A DNA stretch of 39,869 bases from UMGS1322 sp900550765 (GTDB lineage Bacteria > Bacillota > Clostridia > Christensenellales > QALW01): positions 1 through 39,869 of the forward strand of contig CAUDEY010000020.1 of NCBI GenBank assembly GCA_958448705.1, given 5' to 3'. A program made the translations under genes and the position numbers. Position 1 is the stretch's first letter. Each line of letters starts with the position of its first letter. The notes beneath the pieces are model-generated. The model worked only from the letters and a program-made list of their open reading frames with translations. It had not been told where the DNA came from and searched no databases. Below, piece after piece: positions 25,100 through 32,380 of the stretch.

Positions 25100-26305
25100 A
25101 TGAACAAGTTAATACAAACTATAAAAAACAGTTATGATCATACCATATTGGCGGCGTATATTGCGTACATTACACAGGCGATCCTCAATAATTTTTCGCC
25201 GCTGCTGTTTGTAACGTTTTCAGCTATTTACGGAATCAGTATAGAAAAAATTGCGCTGATCGTCAGTTTCAATTTTGGCATTCAGCTGCTGGTGGATTTG
25301 CTGGCATCTAAATTTTTGGATAAGATCGGTTACCGGCGGGCAGTGGTAGCGGCGCATATATTCGCTGCGTTGGGATTGGTGGGCCTTACGGTGTTTCCGA
25401 TGGTTCTTCCGCCCTATATCGGCCTTCTTGCAGCAACCTTTCTTTCTGCCTGCGGCGGCGGGCTGATCGAGGTGATCGTCAGTCCTTTGGTAGAAGCGTG
25501 TCCTTCGACGGGCAGGAAAGAAGCCGCCATGAGCCTTTTGCATTCGTTTTATTGCTGGGGGCAGGTTTTTACGGTATTGGTATCCACTGTTTTCTTTGTG
25601 CTTTTTGATATTTCTTCCTGGCGGATTTTAGCCTGCTTGTGGGCGATAATTCCAGCGATAAACGCAGTTTATTTTTGCTTTGTGCCTGTTTGCTCGCTTA
25701 CAGAGGAGGGTACCAGTCTAAAGCCGCTGCAGCTTTTTAAAAAGAAACTGTTCTGGATATTGCTGCTTTTAATGGTGTGCGCCGGCGCTTGCGAGTTGGC
25801 CATCAGCCAGTGGGCTTCTGCTTTTGCGGAAAAGGGGCTGCATGTAAACAAAACTGTTGGGGATCTTGCCGGTCCCTGTGCGTTTGCAGTTTTAATGGGT
25901 ACAACCCGGGCGCTGTACGCTAAATTCAGCAATAAAATATCGCTGGAGCGAGTAATGCTCTACAGCGGTATTTTAGGTGTGGCAAGCTATCTTACAGCCG
26001 CTTTGGCACCTTGGCCGGGCCTTAGCCTTTTGGGCTGCGCGCTGTGCGGCGTTTCGGTAGGGGTGCTTTGGCCGGGTACGTTTTCTTTAGCGGCAAAGGG
26101 TATGCCCAGCGGCGGTACGGCGATGTTTGCACTTTTGGCCTTGGGAGGCGACGTAGGCTGTACCATCGGTCCGGCCTTGGTGGGGCAGGTTTCCGAGGCA
26201 TTGGGTGAAAACCTAAAGGCCGGCGTGCTGGCTGGTACAATTTTTCCGGCCTTGCTGATAGTGTTTGTGCTGGTTTATAGCAAAATGGAAAAAAGGAATC
26301 GATAA
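25100..26305 (+). CDS. MFS transporter
   Basis: A 401-residue polytopic protein with about 12 helices, typical of the major facilitator superfamily. The loop between helices 2 and 3 carries SKFLDKIGYRRAV, a variant of the family motif A, and the central cytoplasmic loop is short. The second half contains YAKFSNKISLERVMLYSG, the equivalent loop between helices 8 and 9. It resembles the sugar-type MFS group but I do not assign a substrate. The gene directly follows the FAD-dependent oxidoreductase. The ribosome binding site is weak (CGGTAAAA). A strong hairpin terminator lies just after the stop. Confidence 0.85.
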   Translation: MNKLIQTIKNSYDHTILAAYIAYITQAILNNFSPLLFVTFSAIYGISIEKIALIVSFNFGIQLLVDLLASKFLDKIGYRRAVVAAHIFAALGLVGLTVFPMVLPPYIGLLAATFLSACGGGLIEVIVSPLVEACPSTGRKEAAMSLLHSFYCWGQVFTVLVSTVFFVLFDISSWRILACLWAIIPAINAVYFCFVPVCSLTEEGTSLKPLQLFKKKLFWILLLLMVCAGACELAISQWASAFAEKGLHVNKTVGDLAGPCAFAVLMGTTRALYAKFSNKISLERVMLYSGILGVASYLTAALAPWPGLSLLGCALCGVSVGVLWPGTFSLAAKGMPSGGTAMFALLALGGDVGCTIGPALVGQVSEALGENLKAGVLAGTIFPALLIVFVLVYSKMEKRNR

Positions 26306-26311
26306 AAATAC

Positions 26312-26342
26312 GCCCATACAGTAACTGTATGGGCATTTTTTA
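26312..26342. terminator. Bidirectional terminator after MFS gene
   Basis: A perfect 10-bp stem (GCCCATACAG at 26312-26321 with CTGTATGGGC at 26325-26334), loop TAA, with ATTTTTT on one side and AAAAATAC on the other. It can serve both the MFS gene and the convergent 64-codon gene. Confidence 0.88.
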
Positions 26343-26347
26343 ATGCG

Positions 26348-26542
26348 TTAGGATTCTGTTTTGCTCTTTAACCGTTTTTTTGCTTCTTCTACTGTTTCAC
26401 CGTCGTTTGTAAGGTAACGGTCAACGAAGGCATCTTCAATTTTTTTGTACCCGCCGACAACGGCATCTTCCATTTTTTCAAAAGTACCGGTAACTTTTTC
26501 TGCAATTTTTTTGTTTGCTTGGATTAGCTTTGATTTTGCCAT
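26348..26542 (-). CDS. Small charged helical protein
   Basis: A 64-residue protein, strongly charged and predicted all-helical, containing EKVTGTFEKMEDAVVGGYKK and KIEDAFVDRYL, a repeated 'K.ED.vV.GY' pattern of about 11 residues, then ETVEEAKKRLKSK. I recall similar short proteins in other Clostridia near membrane-protein genes, function unknown. It is amphipathic, so it might bind membrane or the two neighbouring membrane proteins. ATG has AAAAGGAGAATAAAAT before it. It is the last gene of a three-gene unit divergent from a TetR regulator, with a 3-bp gap from the upstream gene. Confidence 0.72.
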   Translation of the reverse strand: MAKSKLIQANKKIAEKVTGTFEKMEDAVVGGYKKIEDAFVDRYLTNDGETVEEAKKRLKSKTES

Positions 26543-26545
26543 ATT

Positions 26546-27217
26546 TTATTCTCCTTTTTTTCTTCCTTTTATTGTCATAGAAATTCCGAGTATCCATATA
26601 AATAAGCACACAACGGTTCCTGTTATTATATTCATTCGCTGTATTGCTTCTCTTTCCATGGAGCCGAAAGAAACAAGCATGGAACGCTGCAGAGTCAGAA
26701 GGGATGCTGCGGTTTCCGCATAACGGATACGGCGGATTACGGTAAGCAGCGGAGAAGGATTTCCATGGTGCTTTATCGCTTGGATCACGGCTAGCGTAAT
26801 TTTATAAAAAGTATAGGTCGCAATGGTTATCATTACGATGGTATCATACTTTACAGCAAGATTTTGTGATAGGCTGATGTAAAGAATTGCTGCCAGTACA
26901 AAACTTAGGACGGTTAACAGAATACCGGATAATTTCATTACAAAATATTCGGTTTCGGCCAAACCCTTGGAATAGCTTCTGTATCCGCATAAAACGGCAG
27001 AAAAGCGCATAGCGGCTAATATTATGTAAAAAGCACACATGGCAATAAACCATAGGGAGAGGTTGAGGATGCCAAGGATACAATGATACAGCGCATAGAA
27101 TATATTGCCTATCAATCCGATTACTGCCGATAGAAGGATACGGGAATGCTGGCTGCTGATAACGGCCTTGCCTATTTTTGATGCAAGTACAGATGCGGCC
27201 GTTGGATGCGGTTTCAC
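26546..27217 (-). CDS. Polytopic membrane protein of unknown function
   Basis: A 223-residue protein with about five to six transmembrane helices. Distinct segments are LLSAVIGLIGNIFYALYHCI, SLWFIAMCAFYIILAAMRF, LSGILLTVLSFVLAAILYIS and a final hydrophobic helix before the Lys-rich end. I recall this family from Clostridia without a function. The start is most likely the GTG at 27217, which overlaps the upstream TGA as GTGA; the open frame continues 52 codons further upstream only within the previous gene, and that part has no membrane or family character. It is translationally coupled to the upstream membrane protein and probably controlled by the TetR regulator. Confidence 0.75.
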   Translation of the reverse strand: MKPHPTAASVLASKIGKAVISSQHSRILLSAVIGLIGNIFYALYHCILGILNLSLWFIAMCAFYIILAAMRFSAVLCGYRSYSKGLAETEYFVMKLSGILLTVLSFVLAAILYISLSQNLAVKYDTIVMITIATYTFYKITLAVIQAIKHHGNPSPLLTVIRRIRYAETAASLLTLQRSMLVSFGSMEREAIQRMNIITGTVVCLFIWILGISMTIKGRKKGE

Positions 27218-27585
27218 TCCTTTATACCTTTGGCTAAAGGAATTAAGCAGAGCAAAAGAACGATTCCGGCAAGACCGATAAGGATTCCTGCGGTCATCCG
27301 ATTCCCTATCAGGCAGAAGCACATGCCGATTCCGAACGCCAGTACGCCCAAAATTCCGACAATACTTATGCAAATTGCTTTTCGTGAAATTTGGATAGGT
27401 TTTTTATGCTCCATTTTTCTCCATACGATCCACGTAACCAAAGCGAGCAGCAGACCCGCGCCGCCAAAGAGAATTCCCGGCATGAAAGCGTTCCATTCCG
27501 AAACCAGCGTCATACACATTCCCAAAGCGAACAGTGCGCCGCTTATCGTTCCCAGTACCATGGCAACAAAACTGCTTTTTTTCAT
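27214..27585 (-). CDS. Small four-helix membrane protein
   Basis: A 123-residue protein with four hydrophobic helices arranged as two similar halves: FVAMVLGTISGALFALGMCM, GILFGGAGLLLALVTWIVW, then ICISIVGILGVLAFGIGMCF and GILIGLAGIVLLLCLIPLA. The two halves look like an internal duplication (GMCM/GMCF followed by a Gly-rich helix). Function unknown; I recall homologs next to TetR genes in Clostridia. ATG has AAGGAGGAATTTAT before it. It is the first gene of the cassette, divergent from tetR, and an 18-bp palindrome lies just upstream of it. Confidence 0.78.
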   Translation of the reverse strand: MKKSSFVAMVLGTISGALFALGMCMTLVSEWNAFMPGILFGGAGLLLALVTWIVWRKMEHKKPIQISRKAICISIVGILGVLAFGIGMCFCLIGNRMTAGILIGLAGIVLLLCLIPLAKGIKE

Positions 27586-27606
27586 ATAAATTCCTCCTTC
27601 TTTTTC

Positions 27607-27646
27607 TATTCAGATTAAAACAACGCTTGTTGTTTTAATCTGAATA
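27607..27646. promoter_or_regulatory. Large palindromic operator (site 1)
   Basis: Perfect inverted repeat with 18-bp arms (27607-27624 and 27629-27646) and GCTT in the centre. Its core read on the minus strand is CAACAAGCGTTG, almost identical to site 2. It overlaps the -35 of tetR and lies before the membrane cassette, as expected for a TetR operator. Confidence 0.78.
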
Positions 27647-27655
27647 TAGTATAAT
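27627..27655 (+). promoter_or_regulatory. Promoter of the tetR-type gene
   Basis: TTGTTG and TATAAT with a 17-bp spacer. The -35 lies inside the palindrome of site 1, so operator binding would block it. Confidence 0.65.
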
Positions 27656-27687
27656 TCTTTTACAAAGAAAAAACAATCATCAATTTA

Positions 27688-27701
27688 CCAACAAGTGTTG
27701 G
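27688..27701. promoter_or_regulatory. Second operator copy (site 2)
   Basis: CCAACA-AG-TGTTGG, a palindrome between the promoter and the ATG of the TetR-family gene. Its core CAACAAGTGTTG matches 11 of 12 bases of site 1, suggesting autoregulation. Confidence 0.7.
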
Positions 27702-27718
27702 AATAAAGGAGCAATTCT

Positions 27719-28237
27719 ATGAATACCCCAAATAATAAACGAAAACGGGAATCGATTGAGCGTATAGAAAAAGTTTTTATCGGTCTGCTTCAAACCAAGG
27801 AATTGAATCAGATCCGGGTATCGGAAATTTGCCAAAAAGCCGGATTGAACCGTACAACTTTTTATGCAAATTATGCGGATGTTTTTGCGCTGGCAGATTC
27901 TATACGGGATAAACTGGAAAACAATTTATCTGTTTTGTACAAAGAAGAAATTGCGCGGGGCTTTAACAGCCATGATTATCAAAAGCTGTTTCGTCATATC
28001 AGCGAGAATTCGATATTTTATAAAACCTATTTTAAATTGGGCTATGACGACGCTTATAAAATTATGAATTATGATATTGGCCTTGCGCAGCAGCGCTTTC
28101 AAAATCGTTTTATTGAATATCATATGGAATTTTTTAAAGCGGGAATTACAAAAATCATAAAAATGTGGCTGCAAAACGGCTGCCGGGAAAGCCCGGAGGA
28201 TATGGCGGAAATTATAAGAACCGAGTACCAAAGGTAA
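27719..28237 (+). CDS. TetR/AcrR family transcriptional regulator
   Basis: A 172-residue regulator. The N-terminal helix-turn-helix is IRVSEICQKAGLNRTTFYANYADVFALAD, the standard TetR signature (residues about 28-58). The C-terminal ligand domain is helical, of the TetR_C type common in Firmicutes. The gene has the ribosome binding site AAAGGAGCAATTCT and is divergent from the three-gene membrane cassette. Two near-identical operators in the intergenic region, one over its own promoter and one in its leader, imply autorepression and control of the divergent genes. The inducing ligand is unknown. Confidence 0.9.
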   Translation: MNTPNNKRKRESIERIEKVFIGLLQTKELNQIRVSEICQKAGLNRTTFYANYADVFALADSIRDKLENNLSVLYKEEIARGFNSHDYQKLFRHISENSIFYKTYFKLGYDDAYKIMNYDIGLAQQRFQNRFIEYHMEFFKAGITKIIKMWLQNGCRESPEDMAEIIRTEYQR

Positions 28238-28474
28238 AGGATATATAAGTCGCAGCTGTATTTTTGCCAAAGCTTTGGCAGATTAAAACGCAGCCGCGCT
28301 TTTTTTGTATACCGCTGCCTGTGCAGCGGGGAGTCTGGGATGGCGCCGTTTTGCAAACGGTTTCGGACGGTACGGATAAACAGGAAAGGAAATTTTGTCC
28401 GTACTGCTTTTTTTGGAACGGGCATTCGTCAAATTTGCGTACGGGCGAAGAATCTTATTATTCGGCGGAGCTTT
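28238..28474. other. Intergenic region with several inverted repeats
   Basis: This 237-bp gap has no convincing gene. It holds a loop-less perfect palindrome TGCCAAAGCTTTGGCA (28265-28280), a hairpin CCGTTT-TGC-AAACGG (28346-28360) and the terminator-like stem at 28370-28404. The open frames crossing it are on the strand opposite the activase gene and have no family character. Confidence 0.5.
28370..28412 (+). terminator. Possible terminator downstream of tetR-type gene
   Basis: Stem GTACGGA at 28370-28376 with TCCGTAC at 28398-28404, then TGCTTTTTTT. The loop is large (21 nt) but contains further A/T pairing. It lies 130 bp after the stop. Confidence 0.5.
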
Positions 28475-29362
28475 TTATTGCTTTTTTGGATATCCGAGTG
28501 TGCGAAAGAACTGCTTTGCCCAGAGAACGTCGTTTTCATCCGGCACCCATTCGCTGCGCATGGGGCTGGGGCGGCCTAAAAGCGCGTATTTTTCGCTGCC
28601 CAGGCTGTGATAGGGAAGAAAATCCACGCGCCGGCAGTGCTTCAGGGAAGCAAACAGCGCAAACAGCGCGGTGAGATGCTCTTTGTTTAAATTCACGCCT
28701 TTTACCAAAATACAGCGGAGAATGGTGGGAATTCCTGATTCATCCGCAGCCAAAAGATTGCGGATGATTTTTTGGTTGGAAACGCCGGTATAGGCGATAT
28801 GCCTTTTTTCGTCGGTGTCCTTGATATCCCATAGGAATAAATCCGTACATTCCTGCAAAGCGGGAATATATTCAGCGGAAAAGTACCCGGAGGTATCCAC
28901 ACAGGTGGAAATCCCGGATTTTTTGGCCGCCCGCAGAAGCTCCAGAGCGCCTTCGGCCTGGTACAGGGGCTCACCGCCCGAGAGGGTCAGCCCGCCCGTT
29001 TGGCCGTAAAAGGGACGGTCGGATAAAACTTCCGTTAAAATTTGTTCGCAGGGATATACGGCGGAATCCTTTTTCAGCGCGCCCGAGGGGCAGGCGGAAG
29101 CGCAGCGGCCGCAGATAGTGCAGCGGGCGCGGTCAAAGGTGTGGCCGCCTGTAAAGATATGCGCGTTTCGAGGGCATACGCCGCAGGATGCACATGCAAT
29201 ACATTGGGCGGGCGCATAGAGGAGCTCCGCCGTGGCTTTTTGGGTTTCGGGGTTATGGCACCATGCACACCGCAAAGGGCAGCCCTTTAAAAATACCGTG
29301 GTACGCAGGCCCGGGCCGTCGTGCATGCAAAAGTGCTGGATCTGCGTTACGGCAAGGTTCAT
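28475..29362 (-). CDS. Glycyl radical enzyme activase (radical SAM)
   Basis: A 295-residue radical SAM activating enzyme. The SAM cluster motif CxxxCxxC is KGCPLRCAWCHNPET at residues 26-40. It is followed by an inserted bis-ferredoxin domain: CIACASCGVCP at 54-64, slightly compact, and CTICGRCASACP at 81-92. LTLSGGEPLYQ is the SAM-binding GGE motif, and DLFLWDIKDTD with ILRCILVKGVN are further family landmarks. It abstracts hydrogen from a glycine in its partner to form the stable radical. The insert is typical of activases other than the classical PflA. ATG at 29362 overlaps the stop of the glycyl radical enzyme as ATGA and has GAGGGAAGC upstream, so both proteins are made together. Confidence 0.92.
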   Translation of the reverse strand: MNLAVTQIQHFCMHDGPGLRTTVFLKGCPLRCAWCHNPETQKATAELLYAPAQCIACASCGVCPRNAHIFTGGHTFDRARCTICGRCASACPSGALKKDSAVYPCEQILTEVLSDRPFYGQTGGLTLSGGEPLYQAEGALELLRAAKKSGISTCVDTSGYFSAEYIPALQECTDLFLWDIKDTDEKRHIAYTGVSNQKIIRNLLAADESGIPTILRCILVKGVNLNKEHLTALFALFASLKHCRRVDFLPYHSLGSEKYALLGRPSPMRSEWVPDENDVLWAKQFFRTLGYPKKQ

Positions 29363-31443
29363 ACGCTTCCCTCGGCCGTGCGCTCGATAATCATGCGCTG
29401 CCACTGTTCATCCAGGGTTACAAAGCGGGCATTCCAGCCGGAAACGCGCACGGACAGCGTTTGGTAATCCTCCGGGTGCTCCTGTGCCGCTTTTAAAATG
29501 CCGGCGTCCTGCACATCCAGCTGCAAAAAGAAGCCGCCAAGGGAAAGAAAGCCCTGCAGGAGGCCGCAGACGGCTGCAATGCCCTCTTCGCCTTTGACGC
29601 AGGCAGGCATCAGCTTTAAATCCAGCGCGCAGCCGCCGGAGATTTCGGTAAGATCCGGCGCACAGAAGGAGCGGATGACGGCCGTAGCGCCCTTGCCGTC
29701 GGTGCCGGGGGTGGGGGAAAAGTTGCCGGAGAGAAGCGAGCCCTTTTTCTTCCCGAACGGAGTGGCGGCGCGCTGCGGAGCCCATTCAATCTGCCGGCCG
29801 AAGGTACTGATGCCGGGCGGGGTTTGCAGGCCGGCAGAGCTTAGGCTTTTGCAGATGACGGCAAAATCATGCAGCAGCCGGCAGGCCAGTGCGTCGGCCT
29901 CCTCGCTTCCGTTGCCGAAATAGCTGTAGCGGTTGAGCATATGCAGGCGCAGCGGTTCGTTTCCCTCCCAGTTTTGCGCTAAAATACGGCACAGTTCCGG
30001 CAGGGTGAGCCGTTTTTCTTCATACACCGCTTTTTTTATGGCGTACAGGCTGTTTATAACATCGGCCGCGCCGCCGATATGGGGGGAGAGAACATTGTAT
30101 TTCGGCCCCAAATCCGCATAAGCCCGGCCGCTTTCAATACACCCCTTTTCAAAAAGGGCGGCGATGGAATCCGCGCTGTGGCGGCAGACCTTTCCGCCGT
30201 AGGAGGCAACCAGCCTTTCCACCGCGGCTTTTAAATCCCGGATATACGCGCCGTACAGATCTTCAAAGGTGGGAAAATCCGGCGCGGTAATATAATCGCA
30301 CAGGGTTTCGTGCTGCAGGATAAAAAGCCCGTCAAAGGGAATGTAAGTAAAGCAGGTGTCGCCGGGAATCTGCACTTCCCAGCAACCGTCGTTGGCAAAG
30401 CGGCGCGCCGTCTGCAGCGGATAGCCCGAGGAGGTGAGCGCCTGAAGCACCGTATCCTCGTTATAAAAGGCTAAAATGCCACCTCCGTGGCGCAGGACCT
30501 CGGCGCAGCGCTTTAAAAGGCGCTGCGGTGTATGGGTATTCAGCCGCACGGCGATGGGAAAATCACCAATGCCCAGTTCTTCTATGATATCCAGTACTAA
30601 ATAGGTAACCTCATTGGTGCCGTCGTTTCCTTCCTCGTCCACACCGGCGAGTACGATGTTCTGGTAGTGCTGCGCGTCGCCGGAGCCGTAGTTGCCGCCG
30701 CAGATCCATTCGCAGCCTTTGATGAAAAAGTGGGCTAAGATTTCCCTCGCCTGGTTAAGCGTGAGGGTGCCTTTGGCTAAGTCCTCTTTTAAATAGGGGC
30801 CTAAAATTTGGTCAATGCGCCCGATGCCGGACCAGTTGCCGCAAAGGCGCGTAAAGGCGAACAAAAACCAAAGGCTTTGCACGGCCTGGTGAAAATTCTT
30901 CGGCGGCGCAAAGGGGACTTCTTTTAGGGCTTCCAGGCTTTTGCTATCCGGCATATTTTGCAGTTTTTCTATATAGCGTTTGTGCCAAAGGCGCATGGCG
31001 TCAATTCCGCGGAGCATACTTTCAAATACGCGTGTACTGCTTTTGGCCATGTTGCGGCGGATACGCGCTTCAACGGCATCCATGCCCTCAGCTACGGCAA
31101 AATCAAACCCCAGTGTTACATGGCTCACGCTGTAGCAAAAATTTTTTTCTTCATACCGCGCGGGAACAAAGTGGGAGATGGCATCGCCCAAGGTGGCCGC
31201 GCCGCTGAGCAGTTCTCCCGGCACAATGCGCAAGGGAGCTTTGGCGGCGATTTCATAAATGGCCGCGTCGTATTGCTCCAGCGCGCTGAGTTCTTTAAAA
31301 TTTGGAATATGGTCTAAAAAAACGCAGGGCGTTTTTTTGGTATCCAGGCCGTAAACGTGGTTCAGGGAATCATAGGCAAAACGGCGGGTAGCCTCCGAAA
31401 GGCGGATTGGCCGCGGCTCGGAATAGAGCGTAGGAAAAAGCAT
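29359..31443 (-). CDS. Glycyl radical enzyme of the pyruvate formate-lyase superfamily
   Basis: A 694-residue glycyl radical enzyme, shorter than the usual 760-850. The glycyl radical loop near the C-terminus is LSVRVSGWNARFVTL (Gly at about 669). The thiyl loop is FANDGCWEVQIPG with Cys at 354 and Glu at 356. PFL has two adjacent cysteines there, so this is not a classical pyruvate formate-lyase; Cys-x-Glu is the pattern of dehydratase and decarboxylase-type members, but the usual Pro after Glu is Val and the residue between is Trp. FSPTPGTDGKGATAVIRS is a family block. ATG at 31443 has AAAGGAGTTTCATCA before it; an upstream in-frame extension crosses the promoter region and is rejected. Co-transcribed with its activase, divergent from an AraC regulator. 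Substrate unknown. Confidence 0.9.
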   Translation of the reverse strand: MLFPTLYSEPRPIRLSEATRRFAYDSLNHVYGLDTKKTPCVFLDHIPNFKELSALEQYDAAIYEIAAKAPLRIVPGELLSGAATLGDAISHFVPARYEEKNFCYSVSHVTLGFDFAVAEGMDAVEARIRRNMAKSSTRVFESMLRGIDAMRLWHKRYIEKLQNMPDSKSLEALKEVPFAPPKNFHQAVQSLWFLFAFTRLCGNWSGIGRIDQILGPYLKEDLAKGTLTLNQAREILAHFFIKGCEWICGGNYGSGDAQHYQNIVLAGVDEEGNDGTNEVTYLVLDIIEELGIGDFPIAVRLNTHTPQRLLKRCAEVLRHGGGILAFYNEDTVLQALTSSGYPLQTARRFANDGCWEVQIPGDTCFTYIPFDGLFILQHETLCDYITAPDFPTFEDLYGAYIRDLKAAVERLVASYGGKVCRHSADSIAALFEKGCIESGRAYADLGPKYNVLSPHIGGAADVINSLYAIKKAVYEEKRLTLPELCRILAQNWEGNEPLRLHMLNRYSYFGNGSEEADALACRLLHDFAVICKSLSSAGLQTPPGISTFGRQIEWAPQRAATPFGKKKGSLLSGNFSPTPGTDGKGATAVIRSFCAPDLTEISGGCALDLKLMPACVKGEEGIAAVCGLLQGFLSLGGFFLQLDVQDAGILKAAQEHPEDYQTLSVRVSGWNARFVTLDEQWQRMIIERTAEGSV

Positions 31444-31496
31444 TGATGAAACTCCTTTTTTTGTTTTATGATACTGTATTTTTGGTTGAAGCACCA

Positions 31497-31525
31497 TTGA
31501 CAAAAGTATGATTAATTTGTACAAT
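31497..31525 (+). promoter_or_regulatory. Promoter of the araC-type gene
   Basis: TTGACA and TACAAT with a 17-bp spacer, 18 bp before the start at 31543. It lies in the 99-bp divergent region between the regulator and the glycyl radical enzyme. Confidence 0.72.
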
Positions 31526-31542
31526 ACTATTAGGGTGAGGAC

Positions 31543-32334
31543 ATGGACGTTGAAAAGATCGTAATAACCGATTGGATGCGGGGGCAATTATCTTCAAGGG
31601 AAGTTGAAGGAGAAAAGGTAATAAAGTCTCTGCCCTGCCTTTCGGTAGTGCAGGCGGTGGAGGGAAGCTACGCCGTTAGAATCGAACATGGAGAAAACTA
31701 TAATACGGGAACGGGAGGCATTTTTATCGCACCTTCGGGGAAAATGCAGAATATTGTGCATCATGTAGATCCGTCCTCGGGTAATATGCGTGCACGGTGG
31801 GTTTTTCTTTATACGGCAGTGGAGGAAATTTATCCGCTGGATTCGTTCTTTTCTTTTCCTACGCTTATGCCTCCGGAATTTTTGCAGGAGGCCAATAGGT
31901 GCTTGGATGCGGTATTTTCTGCTGCGTCTTATTGCCGGGGAATGATCGCTTGTTACCGCCTTATTGAACTGCTTTTGAAATTTACCTGCAAAAAGCCGGT
32001 GGTTTTCAATCCAATTGCCTCTTTACTGGATTATTTGCGCAAACATTGCAGCGAGCAGATCAGTGTTGCGGATATGGCCGAAAGAATGCATATGTCACAA
32101 TCTAATCTCTATCCGCTGTTTAAAAAGCATACCGGATTCACACCGATAGGGTATTTAAACGATTATCGGCTTGCCGCTGCTTCTGCACTTTTGCTCAGCA
32201 GCGATAAAACGCTGGATCAAATTGCGGAAGAAACAGGGTTTTACGATGTGTCGTATTTCAGCCGTCTTTTTTTAAAAAAATATAAAATGCCGCCCGGCAG
32301 GTACCGGCGGCAAATGAGAAAAAATACGGATTAA
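31543..32334 (+). CDS. AraC family transcriptional regulator
   Basis: A 263-residue regulator with an N-terminal cupin-like sensing domain (residues about 30-110, including GSYAVRIEHGENYNTGTGGIF) and a C-terminal pair of helix-turn-helices (ISVADMAERMHMSQSNLYPLFKKHTGFTPIGYL, then LDQIAEETGFYDVSYFSRLFLKKYKMPPGRYR), the complete AraC/XylS signature. Such cupin-type members typically sense a sugar or related small molecule. Divergent placement, sharing 99 bp with the glycyl radical enzyme, suggests that it activates that operon in response to the substrate. ATG has AGGGTGAGGAC before it. No other transport gene lies next to it. Confidence 0.92.
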   Translation: MDVEKIVITDWMRGQLSSREVEGEKVIKSLPCLSVVQAVEGSYAVRIEHGENYNTGTGGIFIAPSGKMQNIVHHVDPSSGNMRARWVFLYTAVEEIYPLDSFFSFPTLMPPEFLQEANRCLDAVFSAASYCRGMIACYRLIELLLKFTCKKPVVFNPIASLLDYLRKHCSEQISVADMAERMHMSQSNLYPLFKKHTGFTPIGYLNDYRLAAASALLLSSDKTLDQIAEETGFYDVSYFSRLFLKKYKMPPGRYRRQMRKNTD

Positions 32335-32380
32335 GCAAGAGCTGTTTTTATAAAGAAGTTATGGAAAAAGACGGTGAATC

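Noticed and set aside
28264..28674. 136-codon plus-strand open frame before and within the activase gene
   Set aside because: Half of it is antisense to the radical SAM activase; it crosses several hairpins and has no recognised domain.
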